Shown here piece by piece: positions 50,786 through 59,695 of a stretch of 64,000 nt of DNA. Within the stretch, counting starts at the first letter, position 1. Each line of letters begins with the position of its first letter. The DNA lies in NCBI RefSeq assembly GCF_021278985.1, contig NZ_CP082833.1:4774001-4838000 (forward strand), written 5' to 3'. The position numbers and the translations under genes are program-made. Under the pieces are notes generated by a model, which was not told the origin of the DNA, made no database searches, and saw only the letters and a list, made by a program, of their open reading frames with translations. This stretch comes from Citrobacter rodentium NBRC 105723 = DSM 16636. Its GTDB lineage: Bacteria > Pseudomonadota > Gammaproteobacteria > Enterobacterales > Enterobacteriaceae.

Positions 50786-53472
50786 TGGTTAATGAAGAAC
50801 CGCTACGCCCGGACCCCGATCGCCTGCTGGAGCAGACCGCCGCGCCGCATCGCGGCAAACTGAAAATTTTCTTCGGCGCCTGTGCGGGCGTCGGAAAAAC
50901 CTGGGCGATGCTGGCAGAAGCGCAGCGTCTGCGCGCGCAGGGACTGGACGTGCTGGTTGGCGTGGTGGAAACCCACGGACGTCAGGAGACCGCCGCCCTG
51001 CTGGAGGGGCTGGTGCTCCTGCCGCTGAAGCGCCAGGCGCATCGCGGACGACACATCAGCGAGTTCGATCTCGACGCCGCCCTCGCCCGCCGTCCGGCGC
51101 TGATCCTGGTGGACGAACTGGCGCACAGCAACGCGCCAGGCTCCCGACATCCCCGGCGCTGGCAGGATATCGAAGAACTGCTCGACGCCGGTATCGATGT
51201 GTTCACCACCGTTAACGTTCAGCATCTGGAAAGCCTTAACGATGTGGTCAGCGGCGTGACCGGCATTCAGGTGCGTGAAACCGTACCGGACCCCTTCTTC
51301 GACGCCGCCGACGAAGTGGTGCTGGTGGACCTGCCGCCGGACGATCTGCACCAGCGTCTGAAAGAGGGCAAGGTGTATTTCGCCGGCCAGGCCGAACGCG
51401 CGATCGAACGTTTCTTTCGCAAAGGCAATCTGATCGCCCTGCGTGAACTGGCCCTGCGCCGTACCGCCGACCGGGTGGATGAACAAATGCGCGCCTGGCG
51501 CGCGCGTCCCGGCGAAGATAAGGTCTGGCACACCCGTGACGCCATCCTGCTGTGCATCGGGCATAACACCGGCAGCGAAAAGCTGGTGCGCGCCGCCGCA
51601 CGTCTGGCTTCCCGGCTGGGCAGCGTCTGGCATGCGGTGTATGTGGAGACGCCCGCGCTGCACCGCCTGGCGGAAAAACAGCGCCGGGATATTCTGAGCG
51701 CCCTGCGGCTGGCGCAGGAGCTGGGCGCGGAAACCGCTACCCTTTCCGATCCCTGCGCTGACAAAGCGGCGGTCCGCTACGCCCGCGAGCATAATCTTGG
51801 CAAAATTGTGCTCGGACGCCCCTCGTCGCGGCGCTGGTGGCGAAAAGACAACTTTGCGGAGCGGCTGGCTAAACGCGCCCCCGAGCTGGATGTACTGATT
51901 GTCGCGCTGGACGAACCGCCCCGGCGCGCGCTGCCAGCGGTGCCGGATACGCGCAGCGTTAAGGATAAATGGCGCGTGCAGATTCAGGGCTGTCTGGTCG
52001 CCGTCGCGCTGTGCGCCATCACGACCGTTATTGCCAGCCAATGGCTGGCGGCCTTCGACGAGGCGAATCTGGTGATGCTGTATCTGCTCGGCGTGGTGGT
52101 GGTTTCCCTGTTCTATGGCCGCTGGCCGTCGGTATTTGCCACCGTGATTAGCGTTATCAGCTTCGATCTGTTCTTTATTGCGCCGCGCGGGACGCTTGCC
52201 GTGTCGGACGTACAGTATTTACTCACCTTTGCGGTGATGCTGACGGTCGGCCTGGTGGTGGGCAACCTGACCGCTGGCGTGCGCTATCAGGCGCGCGTCG
52301 CCCGCTATCGGGAACAGCGCGCGCGCCACCTGTATGAAATGTCGAAAGCGCTGGCGATGGGCCGCAGCGAACAGGATATCGCCGCCATCAGCGAGCGCTT
52401 TATCGCCTCGACGTTTCACGCCCGCAGTCAGGTTTTGCTGCCGGACGAGCACGGCAGACTGGTTCCACTCACCCGCCAGCAGGGCATCACTCCGTGGGAT
52501 GACGCCATCGCCCGCTGGAGTTTTGACAAAGGGCTGCCTGCGGGCGCGGGCACCGACACGCTTCCCGCCGTGCCGTATCAGTTTATGCCCTTGCGCTGCG
52601 CGGAGAAAACCTACGGCCTGGTGATTGTCGAACCGGGAAATCTGCGCCAGCTGATGATCCCCGAACAGCAGCGTCTGCTGGAAACCTTTACCCTGCTGGT
52701 GGCGAACGCGCTGGAGCGCCTGACGCTGACGGCCAGCGAAGAGCAGGCCCGTCTGGCAAGCGAGCGGGAAAGCCTGCGTAACGCCCTGCTCGCCGCACTC
52801 TCCCACGATCTGCGCACCCCGCTGACGGTGCTGTTCGGCCAGGCGGAGATCCTCACCCTCGACCTCGCCAGTGAAGGCTCTGCGCACGCGAAACAGGCCA
52901 GCGAGATCCGCCAGCAGATCCTGAACACCACCCGGCTGGTGAATAATCTGCTGGATATGGCGCGCATTCAGTCCGGCGGTTTTAATCTTCATAAAGAGTG
53001 GCTTACTCTTGAGGAAGTGGTTGGCAGCGCGCTAAAAATGCTGGAGCCGGGCTTACTCCAGCCGGTGAATCTTTCGCTGCCTGCGCCGCTGACGCTGATT
53101 CACGTCGATGGTCCGCTGTTCGAGCGGGTGCTGATCAATCTGCTGGAAAATGCCATAAAATATGCCGGTCCGCAGGCGGAGATCGGTATTGACGCCCAGG
53201 TGACGAACAACCGGTTGCAGCTTGAGGTGTGGGATAACGGGCCGGGGATCCCCGAAGGCCAGCAGCAGTTCATCTTTGACAAATTCGCCAGAGGCAATAA
53301 AGAGTCCGCGGTGCCCGGCGTCGGGCTGGGGCTGGCGATTTGCCGGGCAATTGTTGAAGTGCATGGCGGAACTCTCACCGTTCGTAACCGCCCTCAGGGC
53401 GGCGCCTGCTTCCGTGTTACACTGGTACAGGAGCCGCCCCCGGCGCTTGAAGATTTTCATGAGGCTATGTGA
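50785..53472 (+). CDS. kdpD: Sensor histidine kinase KdpD
   Basis: 895-residue inner-membrane sensor of low K+ and osmotic stress. N-terminal KdpD domain with Walker A GACAGVGKT (31-39), then a universal-stress-protein-like domain (about 250-370), four helices (about 400-500), GAF-like part, and a kinase core with phospho-acceptor His674 in ALSHDLRTPLTVL, N-box NLLENAIKYAG and G-boxes DNGPGIPEG and GVGLGLAICRAIV. The ATG shares a base with the kdpC stop. Confidence 0.98.
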   Translation: MVNEEPLRPDPDRLLEQTAAPHRGKLKIFFGACAGVGKTWAMLAEAQRLRAQGLDVLVGVVETHGRQETAALLEGLVLLPLKRQAHRGRHISEFDLDAALARRPALILVDELAHSNAPGSRHPRRWQDIEELLDAGIDVFTTVNVQHLESLNDVVSGVTGIQVRETVPDPFFDAADEVVLVDLPPDDLHQRLKEGKVYFAGQAERAIERFFRKGNLIALRELALRRTADRVDEQMRAWRARPGEDKVWHTRDAILLCIGHNTGSEKLVRAAARLASRLGSVWHAVYVETPALHRLAEKQRRDILSALRLAQELGAETATLSDPCADKAAVRYAREHNLGKIVLGRPSSRRWWRKDNFAERLAKRAPELDVLIVALDEPPRRALPAVPDTRSVKDKWRVQIQGCLVAVALCAITTVIASQWLAAFDEANLVMLYLLGVVVVSLFYGRWPSVFATVISVISFDLFFIAPRGTLAVSDVQYLLTFAVMLTVGLVVGNLTAGVRYQARVARYREQRARHLYEMSKALAMGRSEQDIAAISERFIASTFHARSQVLLPDEHGRLVPLTRQQGITPWDDAIARWSFDKGLPAGAGTDTLPAVPYQFMPLRCAEKTYGLVIVEPGNLRQLMIPEQQRLLETFTLLVANALERLTLTASEEQARLASERESLRNALLAALSHDLRTPLTVLFGQAEILTLDLASEGSAHAKQASEIRQQILNTTRLVNNLLDMARIQSGGFNLHKEWLTLEEVVGSALKMLEPGLLQPVNLSLPAPLTLIHVDGPLFERVLINLLENAIKYAGPQAEIGIDAQVTNNRLQLEVWDNGPGIPEGQQQFIFDKFARGNKESAVPGVGLGLAICRAIVEVHGGTLTVRNRPQGGACFRVTLVQEPPPALEDFHEAM

Positions 53473-54146
53473 CAAACGTTCTGATTGTTGAAGATGAACA
53501 GGCCATTCGCCGCTTTCTGCGCAGCGCGCTGGAAGGCGACGGGCTGCGCGTGTTCGAAGCCGAAACCCTGCAGCGCGGATTGCTGGAGGCGGCGACGCGT
53601 AAACCCGATCTCATTATTCTCGATCTCGGTCTGCCGGACGGCGACGGTATCGATTTTATTCGCGACCTGCGGCAGTGGAGCGCGGTCCCGGTGATTGTGC
53701 TTTCCGCCCGCAGCGAAGAGAGCGACAAAATCGCCGCGCTTGATGCCGGCGCCGATGACTATCTGAGTAAACCCTTTGGCATTGGCGAGCTACAGGCGCG
53801 CCTGCGCGTGGCCCTGCGCCGCCACGCCTCCGCGCCCGCCCCAGAACCGGTTGTGCGCTTTTCCGATGTGACGATCGATCTTGCCGCGCGTCTGATTCAT
53901 CGCGGCGAAAAGGAAATCCATCTGACGCCAATAGAGTTTCGTTTGCTGGCCGTCATGCTCAATAACGCCGGAAAAGTGCTGACGCAACGACAGCTGTTGA
54001 ATCAGGTCTGGGGGCCGAACGCGGTCGAGCACAGCCACTATTTGCGTATTTATATGGCCCACCTGCGGCAAAAACTGGAGCAGGATCCTGCGCGCCCGCG
54101 GCATTTTATTACCGAAACCGGCATTGGCTATCGCTTTATGCCATGA
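53469..54146 (+). CDS. kdpE: Response regulator KdpE
   Basis: 225-residue OmpR/PhoB-type activator of kdpFABC. GTG start overlaps kdpD by four bases. Receiver domain with phospho-acceptor Asp52 (LIILDLGLPDGDG), Lys101-type KPFGIGEL, and a winged-helix DNA-binding domain (IHLTPIEFRLLAVML, HYLRIYMAHLRQKLE). Confidence 0.98.
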   Translation: MTNVLIVEDEQAIRRFLRSALEGDGLRVFEAETLQRGLLEAATRKPDLIILDLGLPDGDGIDFIRDLRQWSAVPVIVLSARSEESDKIAALDAGADDYLSKPFGIGELQARLRVALRRHASAPAPEPVVRFSDVTIDLAARLIHRGEKEIHLTPIEFRLLAVMLNNAGKVLTQRQLLNQVWGPNAVEHSHYLRIYMAHLRQKLEQDPARPRHFITETGIGYRFMP

Positions 54147-54424
54147 ATGGTTATTCATTATTTTTAAATAAATCGATAATTTAATTTTTAATACCACAGG
54201 ATGGCGCAATAATATTTATTACGGAATAAGTAAAATCCTGGTAAAAGTAATAAAAACAACTTTATAACATATTATAAACATTTTAATGCTTTATCTTGAT
54301 GTATTCAGAAAAAACGACTAAATATTTTTGAAATGATCGATTTTTGTTGATCTCCTTCACAGTTAAAGCTGTTTTCCTGGATAAAATACCCTCACCTTCT
54401 ACTTCTAAAGGAAAGGTGATTCAA
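54147..54424. other. AT-rich region upstream of speFL
   Basis: No gene is visible. GTTGATCTCCTTCACA (54346-54361) is a CRP-like half-consensus close to a possible promoter (TTCACA with GATAAA 18 bases on). The part next to kdpE is nearly pure A+T and could bind H-NS (inference). Confidence 0.4.
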
Positions 54425-54529
54425 ATGGAAAACAATAACCGCTTAATGCCTCATATCAGGCGAACAACGCATATTATGATGTTTGCCCACCGTAATAGTT
54501 TCGATTTTCATTTCTTTAACGCCCGTTAG
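54425..54529 (+). CDS. speFL: Ornithine-sensing leader peptide SpeFL
   Basis: 34 residues: MENNNRLMPHIRRTTHIMMF then AHRNSFDFHFFNAR, differing from E. coli SpeFL at only a few places and keeping the ornithine-binding HIRRTTHIM and the FDFHFFNAR arrest region. The ribosome stalls on it when ornithine is bound, which opens speF expression by blocking Rho. AAAGGAAAGGTG serves as ribosome site. Lies 256 bases before speF. Confidence 0.95.
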   Translation: MENNNRLMPHIRRTTHIMMFAHRNSFDFHFFNAR

Positions 54530-54785
54530 TCTTTCGACTATGGGCACGCCAGCATACAGGTCTTCCTGACTCGCTGTATCACAGGCTTACGCCTGTATCT
54601 CTAAGTGCTCACACTGCTAAAACCTGAATTTGCCTGCCACCGGACAGGTGAGGTTTTTTGCATCCTGAAAAAAGCAATTCACTGATTTTATTTATCAGGG
54701 GAAGGACTTTGCTTTTATTCCGGCGCTATCAATTTCTCATTTGAGAAATTGAGGACCTGCTATTACCTGAAATAAAGAGATGAAA
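54530..54785 (+). promoter_or_regulatory. speF leader with a terminator-like hairpin
   Basis: Between speFL and speF, AAAACCT and AGGTTTT (54619-54625 and 54651-54657) enclose CCTG-CCACCGGA-CAGG and are followed by a T-run, a possible intrinsic attenuator in addition to the Rho control known in E. coli. ACAGGC-TTAC-GCCTGT at about 54580-54596 is a smaller hairpin. Confidence 0.6.
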
Positions 54786-56984
54786 ATGTCTGAATTAAAA
54801 ATTGCCGTTAGCCGCTCCTGCCCTGACTGTTTTTCTACACAACGCAGTATAGTTAATGTCGATGAAACGCATTTTATTGACGTGGCTGCGGTAGTATTAT
54901 CCGTCAACGATATTGAACGAGGAAAACTCGATGAAATAGACGCGACCGGCTACGGGATCCCGGTGTTTATCGCAACGGAAAATGAAGAGCGCGTTCCGGC
55001 CGATTATCTGCCGCGCATTTCCGGCGTCTTTGAATGCCATGAAGCCCGCGCCGCCTTCTATGGTCGCCAGCTTGAAAGCGCGGCGAGCCATTACGAAACG
55101 CAGCTGCGCCCACCGTTCTTTCGCGCGCTGGTCGATTACGTTAATCAGGGAAACAGCGCCTTTGACTGTCCCGGGCATCAGGGCGGCGAGTTTTTCCGTC
55201 GCCACCCGGCAGGCAACCAGTTCGTTGAGTATTTTGGCGAAACGCTTTTCCGCGCCGATCTGTGCAACGCTGACGTGGCGATGGGCGATCTGCTGATCCA
55301 CGAAGGCGCGCCGTGCATTGCTCAACAGCATGCGGCAAAAGTGTTTAACGCCGATAAAACCTACTTTGTGCTGAACGGTACTTCATCGTCGAACAAAGTG
55401 GTGCTCAATGCGCTGTTAACGCCGGGCGATCTGGTGCTGTTCGACCGCAATAACCACAAGTCAAACCATCACGGCGCACTATTACAGGCTGGCGCCACCC
55501 CGGTTTACCTGGAAACCGCGCGTAATCCGTATGGTTTTATCGGCGGGATTGACGCGCACTGCTTTGACGAAAGTTACCTGCGCGAACTGGTCAGCGAAGT
55601 GGCACCGCAGCGCGCCCGCGACGCCCGTCCGTTCCGTCTGGCCGTCATTCAGTTAGGCACTTACGACGGCACTATCTATAACGCCCGCCAGGTGGTGGAT
55701 AAGATTGGTCATCTGTGCGACTACATCCTGTTCGACTCTGCGTGGGTGGGCTACGAGCAGTTTATTCCGATGATGGCGGACTGCTCGCCGCTGCTGCTGG
55801 ATCTGAACGAAAACGATCCGGGCATCCTGGTGACGCAGTCGGTGCATAAGCAGCAGGCCGGGTTCTCGCAGACCTCGCAGATCCATAAAAAAGACAGCCA
55901 TATCAAAGGCCAGCCACGCTATGTGCCGCATAAGCGTATGAATAACGCCTTTATGATGCATGCTTCCACCAGCCCGTTCTATCCGCTGTTTGCCGCGCTT
56001 GACGTTAACGCCAAAATGCACGAAGGGGTCAGCGGTCGCAATATGTGGATGGACTGCGTGGCGAACGGTATCGACGCGCGTAAATTGATCCTCGAAAACT
56101 GCCATCATATCCGTCCGTTTGTGCCGGAAACGGTGGACAGCAAGCCGTGGCACGCTTACCCAACGGCGGAAATCGCCAACGATCTGCGCTTCTTCCACTT
56201 TGTGCCGGGGGAAAGCTGGCATGCGTTTGAGGGCTACGCCGAGCATCAGTATTTTGTCGACCCCTGCAAGCTGCTGCTGACCACCCCGGGCATTAATGCA
56301 CGGACCGGCGAATACGACACCTTCGGCGTACCGGCCACTATTCTCGCCAACTTCCTGCGCGAAAACGGCGTGGTGCCGGAAAAATGCGACCTCAACTCGA
56401 TTCTGTTCCTGCTGACCCCGGCTGAGGATATGGCGAAACTGCAACAGCTCGTCGCGCTGCTGGTGCGCTTCGAGAAGCTGCTGGAGTCTGACGCCCCGCT
56501 GGCGGAAGTTCTGCCGTCCATCTACAGGCAGCATGAGGCGCGCTATGGCGGTTACACCCTGCGCCAGCTGTGCCAGGAGATGCACGATCTCTACGCCCGT
56601 CACAACGTCAAACAGCTGCAAAAAGAGATGTTCCGTAAGGCGCATTTCCCGCGCGTCAGCATGAATCCGCAGGAGGCCAATTACGCCTACCTGCGCGGCG
56701 AAGTGGAGCTGGTGCCGCTGCCGCAGGCCGAAGGCCGCATTGCCGCCGAAGGCGCGCTTCCTTATCCACCGGGGGTGCTGTGCGTGGTGCCGGGGGAAGT
56801 CTGGGGCGGCGCGGTACTGCGTTACTTCAGCGCGCTGGAGGAAGGGATCAACCTGCTGCCGGGCTTTGCGCCTGAGCTTCAGGGCGTTTACATCGAAGAA
56901 CGTGATGGCCGCAAGCAGGTGTGGTGCTACGTGATTAAAGCGCGTGAAGCACAGCACGACCTGCTGAAAGGAGAAACAGTATGA
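54786..56984 (+). CDS. speF: Inducible ornithine decarboxylase
   Basis: PLP enzyme that turns ornithine into putrescine and CO2, consuming a proton; induced by acid and ornithine. The start at 54786 (MSELKIAVSRSCPDC) gives 732 residues as in E. coli. N-terminal wing domain, then the fold-type I core with FDCPGHQGGEFFRRHPAG, GTSSSNKVVLNA and the PLP-binding Lys in VTQSVHKQQAGFSQTSQ. Followed by potE with a four-base overlap. Confidence 0.98.
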   Translation: MSELKIAVSRSCPDCFSTQRSIVNVDETHFIDVAAVVLSVNDIERGKLDEIDATGYGIPVFIATENEERVPADYLPRISGVFECHEARAAFYGRQLESAASHYETQLRPPFFRALVDYVNQGNSAFDCPGHQGGEFFRRHPAGNQFVEYFGETLFRADLCNADVAMGDLLIHEGAPCIAQQHAAKVFNADKTYFVLNGTSSSNKVVLNALLTPGDLVLFDRNNHKSNHHGALLQAGATPVYLETARNPYGFIGGIDAHCFDESYLRELVSEVAPQRARDARPFRLAVIQLGTYDGTIYNARQVVDKIGHLCDYILFDSAWVGYEQFIPMMADCSPLLLDLNENDPGILVTQSVHKQQAGFSQTSQIHKKDSHIKGQPRYVPHKRMNNAFMMHASTSPFYPLFAALDVNAKMHEGVSGRNMWMDCVANGIDARKLILENCHHIRPFVPETVDSKPWHAYPTAEIANDLRFFHFVPGESWHAFEGYAEHQYFVDPCKLLLTTPGINARTGEYDTFGVPATILANFLRENGVVPEKCDLNSILFLLTPAEDMAKLQQLVALLVRFEKLLESDAPLAEVLPSIYRQHEARYGGYTLRQLCQEMHDLYARHNVKQLQKEMFRKAHFPRVSMNPQEANYAYLRGEVELVPLPQAEGRIAAEGALPYPPGVLCVVPGEVWGGAVLRYFSALEEGINLLPGFAPELQGVYIEERDGRKQVWCYVIKAREAQHDLLKGETV

Positions 56985-58300
56985 GTAAAGCCAAAGCCAA
57001 CAAAATGGGCGTTATCCAGCTCACCATTCTGACGATGGTCAACATGATGGGCTCCGGGATTATCATGCTGCCGACCAAGCTCGCGGAAGTCGGCACCATA
57101 TCGATTATCTCCTGGCTGGTCACCGCCGTCGGCTCGATGGCGCTGGCCTGGGCCTTCGCCAAGTGCGGGATGTTCAGCCGTAAATCCGGCGGGATGGGCG
57201 GCTATGCGGAGTATGCCTTCGGCAAGTCCGGCAACTTTATGGCCAACTACACCTACGGCGTGTCGCTGCTGATCGCCAACGTTGCCATTGCGATTTCCGC
57301 AGTGGGCTACGGCACCGAGCTGTTTGGCGCGACGCTCTCGCCGGTGCAGATCGGCCTCGCCACCATCGGCGTCCTGTGGATCTGCACGGTCGCTAACTTT
57401 GGCGGCGCGCGCATCACTGGACAGCTCAGCAGTATTACCGTCTGGGGAGTGATCATTCCGGTGGTCGGCCTGTGCATCATCGGCTGGTTCTGGTTCAGCC
57501 CGACCCTGTACGTTAACTCCTGGAACCCGCATCACGTGCCGTTCTTTACCGCCGTCGGGTCATCAATCGCCATGACGCTGTGGGCGTTCCTCGGGCTGGA
57601 GTCAGCCTGCGCCAATGCGGAAGTGGTGGATAACCCGGAACGCAACGTGCCGATCGCGGTACTTGGCGGAACGCTGGGCGCGGCGGTGATTTATATCGTC
57701 TCCACCAACGTGATTGCCGGAATTGTGCCGAACATGGATCTGGCGAACTCTACCGCGCCGTTTGGCCTGGCGTTTGCCCAGATGTTCACCCCGGAAGTCG
57801 GTAAGGTGATCATGGCGCTGATGATCATGTCCTGTTGCGGCTCGCTGCTGGGCTGGCAGTTCACTATCGCCCAGGTGTTCAAATCCTCTGCCGACGAAGG
57901 TTATTTCCCGAAAATCTTCTCGCGGGTGACAAAAGTGGATGCGCCGGTTCAGGGAATGCTGACTATCGTCATCATCCAGAGCGGGCTATCGCTGATGACC
58001 ATCAGCCCGTCGCTGAACAGCCAGTTCAACGTGCTGGTCAACCTGGCGGTAGTGACCAATATCATCCCCTACATCCTGTCGATGGCGGCGCTGGTGATTA
58101 TTCAGAAAGTGGCGAACGTCCCGCCGACAAAGGCGAAAATGGCGAACTTTGTGGCGTTCGTTGGCGCGATGTACAGCTTCTACGCGCTCTACTCATCGGG
58201 GGAAGAAGCGATGCTATACGGCTCGATTGTGACCTTCCTCGGCTGGACGCTGTATGGTCTGGTATCGCCGCGCTTTGAGCTGAAGAATAAGCACGGGTGA
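56981..58300 (+). CDS. potE: Putrescine-ornithine antiporter
   Basis: 439-residue APC-family inner-membrane exchanger with twelve helices; takes up ornithine and exports putrescine made by SpeF. NMMGSGIIMLPTKLAEVG at the first helix is the family substrate loop, and ALWAFLGLESACANAE-like LWAFLGLESACANAEVV is in helix 6. Overlaps speF (ATGA). Its terminator is interrupted by an IS element. Confidence 0.97.
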   Translation: MSKAKANKMGVIQLTILTMVNMMGSGIIMLPTKLAEVGTISIISWLVTAVGSMALAWAFAKCGMFSRKSGGMGGYAEYAFGKSGNFMANYTYGVSLLIANVAIAISAVGYGTELFGATLSPVQIGLATIGVLWICTVANFGGARITGQLSSITVWGVIIPVVGLCIIGWFWFSPTLYVNSWNPHHVPFFTAVGSSIAMTLWAFLGLESACANAEVVDNPERNVPIAVLGGTLGAAVIYIVSTNVIAGIVPNMDLANSTAPFGLAFAQMFTPEVGKVIMALMIMSCCGSLLGWQFTIAQVFKSSADEGYFPKIFSRVTKVDAPVQGMLTIVIIQSGLSLMTISPSLNSQFNVLVNLAVVTNIIPYILSMAALVIIQKVANVPPTKAKMANFVAFVGAMYSFYALYSSGEEAMLYGSIVTFLGWTLYGLVSPRFELKNKHG

Positions 58301-58309
58301 TGTTCATTA

Positions 58310-58342
58310 TGTCGCCATCCGGCACTGCCTGGTGGCGCTTCG
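58310..58342. repeat. REP-like unit after potE
   Basis: GCCATCCGGCACTGCC with TGGTGGC forms a REP-like hairpin just after the potE stop. Confidence 0.55.
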
Positions 58343-58407
58343 TTTTTCAGCCCTGCTAATCTGTAAAAAAGGCGTCTTATGGCCTGAGGGTTCCCCATAA
58401 ATAAAGA

Positions 58408-58472
58408 CAGGCATAGAAGGTTGTGATCTACTTAGTGTTCCACCAAAAAGTAAGGTCACTCCTCTATGCCTG
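58408..58472 (+). promoter_or_regulatory. Fold-back hairpin over the IS10-group transposase start
   Basis: CAGGCATAGA (58408-58417) pairs perfectly with TCTATGCCTG (58463-58472), which contains the transposase ATG. An mRNA entering from potE would contain both arms and hide the start, as fold-back inhibition does in IS10; an internal promoter between the arms would not. Confidence 0.7.
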
Positions 58473-59641
58473 CTTCACAAGTTTGCCATAAATTTTTCAG
58501 CCAGTCCCTGAACTCCATTCATCAGTACCGTAAAAATGCCCTGCTCGATATGACCGTGGCCCTGACGCGTGGTGCTTCGCTTTCTCTTACCAGCATCGGC
58601 AGATACCTGCCAGGCCCCGCACGAGTTAAGCACAAGATTAAGCGTGTTGACCGGCACCTCAACAGCGACCTGATGTTCAGTGATATTCCCTCCGTCTACC
58701 GGCAGCTTGTATCCCGACTCACACACAGTCTTTCAGTTTGTGTCATTGCCGTGGACTGGAGTGGTTATCCTTCATCAGAGCTCAGTGTTTTGCGGGCAAG
58801 CTTATTGTGCGATGGCAGAGCTATTCCTCTGATGAGTAAAGTCATTTCCTCCCGCTACCAGAACAACTCTGCCGTGCAAAATGCCTTTCTCGATCAGATG
58901 GCTACTGCCATCGGCAAAGATAAGCAGGTCATTATCGTGACTGATGCAGGCTTTCGCAGCAGCTGGTTTCACCACATCCGTTCTCTGGGCTGGGATTTTG
59001 TCGGACGAGTCAGGGGCAGCCTCTATTTTCAGGTCGTCGGGGATGAAGATTGGCAGATGGCGCGGGATATTGCATCATCAACAACGGCGCGCTATCTGGG
59101 ATTCGGGCGACTGGCACGCAACGCCAGTCGTGACTGTCCGGGACATTTTTACACCGTACATAAGAGGGCGACGGGCAGGAAAAGCAGCCAGCATTACCCC
59201 AGAACAGACAGGATGTACCGTAAAAATGCGCGTGAACCGTGGCTGCTTTTTACCAGCCTGATGGAATATAAGCCACGCGAGATTGTTAAAATTTATAGTC
59301 GCCGTATGCAGATAGAACAGAACTTCAGGGATGAAAAAAGCGAGCGCTATGGGTTGGGACTGCGGGCAAGTAAAAGCCGGGGGGAGAAACGAATATCCGT
59401 GCTTTGCCTGGTTGCAGTTCTCTACAGCATCATCATATGGCTGACAGGATATTACCTTGAAAGTAAGGGAATAAATCGATGGTTCCAGGCGAACAGTGAG
59501 AAATCACGCAGGGTGCTGTCGTATCTGACATTGAGTGAAAATGTCATCAGGCAGTCGCCGGGGCTCCTGTCGGGGATGAACCCCGACAGGGTATACGCCG
59601 ATATGGCGAGGGCCTATCGAAACATTATTATGGTGTATTAA
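58466..59641 (+). CDS. IS10-group transposase
   Basis: 391 residues with an intact DDE site: Asp97 in CVIAVDWSGY, Asp160 in IIVTDAGFRSSW and Glu284 in Y277-x2-R-x3-E-x6-K291 (YSRRMQIEQNFRDEK). Similar to IS10 transposase in layout (LTSIGRYLPGPARVKHKIKR against its LTELGRNLPTKARTKHNIKR, each 20 residues). No stop or frameshift. Confidence 0.95.
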   Translation: MPASQVCHKFFSQSLNSIHQYRKNALLDMTVALTRGASLSLTSIGRYLPGPARVKHKIKRVDRHLNSDLMFSDIPSVYRQLVSRLTHSLSVCVIAVDWSGYPSSELSVLRASLLCDGRAIPLMSKVISSRYQNNSAVQNAFLDQMATAIGKDKQVIIVTDAGFRSSWFHHIRSLGWDFVGRVRGSLYFQVVGDEDWQMARDIASSTTARYLGFGRLARNASRDCPGHFYTVHKRATGRKSSQHYPRTDRMYRKNAREPWLLFTSLMEYKPREIVKIYSRRMQIEQNFRDEKSERYGLGLRASKSRGEKRISVLCLVAVLYSIIIWLTGYYLESKGINRWFQANSEKSRRVLSYLTLSENVIRQSPGLLSGMNPDRVYADMARAYRNIIMVY

Positions 59642-59695
59642 TGATGTTTCTGGGGATCCCTCAGGTCTTATGGCGCCTTTTCATTTCACTTCACG

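Larger units (their letters stand above)
58384..59664 (+). mobile_element. IS4-family insertion sequence, IS10 group, about 1281 bp
   Basis: Ends CTGAGGGTTCCCCATAAA (left) and CTGAGGGATCCCCAGAAA (right, reversed) match the IS10-type CTGAGAGATCCCC ends. One complete transposase gene. Flanked by a 9-10 bp direct repeat. The element is distinct from the one at 44.4 kb, with different ends and only distant transposase similarity. Confidence 0.93.
58374..59674. other. Terminator split by IS insertion, with target duplication
   Basis: GTCTTATGGC is present on both sides (58374-58383 and 59665-59674), 10 bases, of which one may belong to the element end because this group normally makes 9. The empty site reads AAAAAAGGCGTC-TTAT-GGCGCCTTTTC, a bidirectional intrinsic terminator shared by convergent potE and pgm. 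The duplicated bases are its loop and one arm. Confidence 0.85.

Noticed and set aside
44413..59664. Composite transposon carrying phrB-side DNA, kdp and speF-potE between two IS elements
   Set aside because: The elements belong to different groups with different ends, and each has its own target duplication, so each inserted separately. The DNA between is core in enterics.
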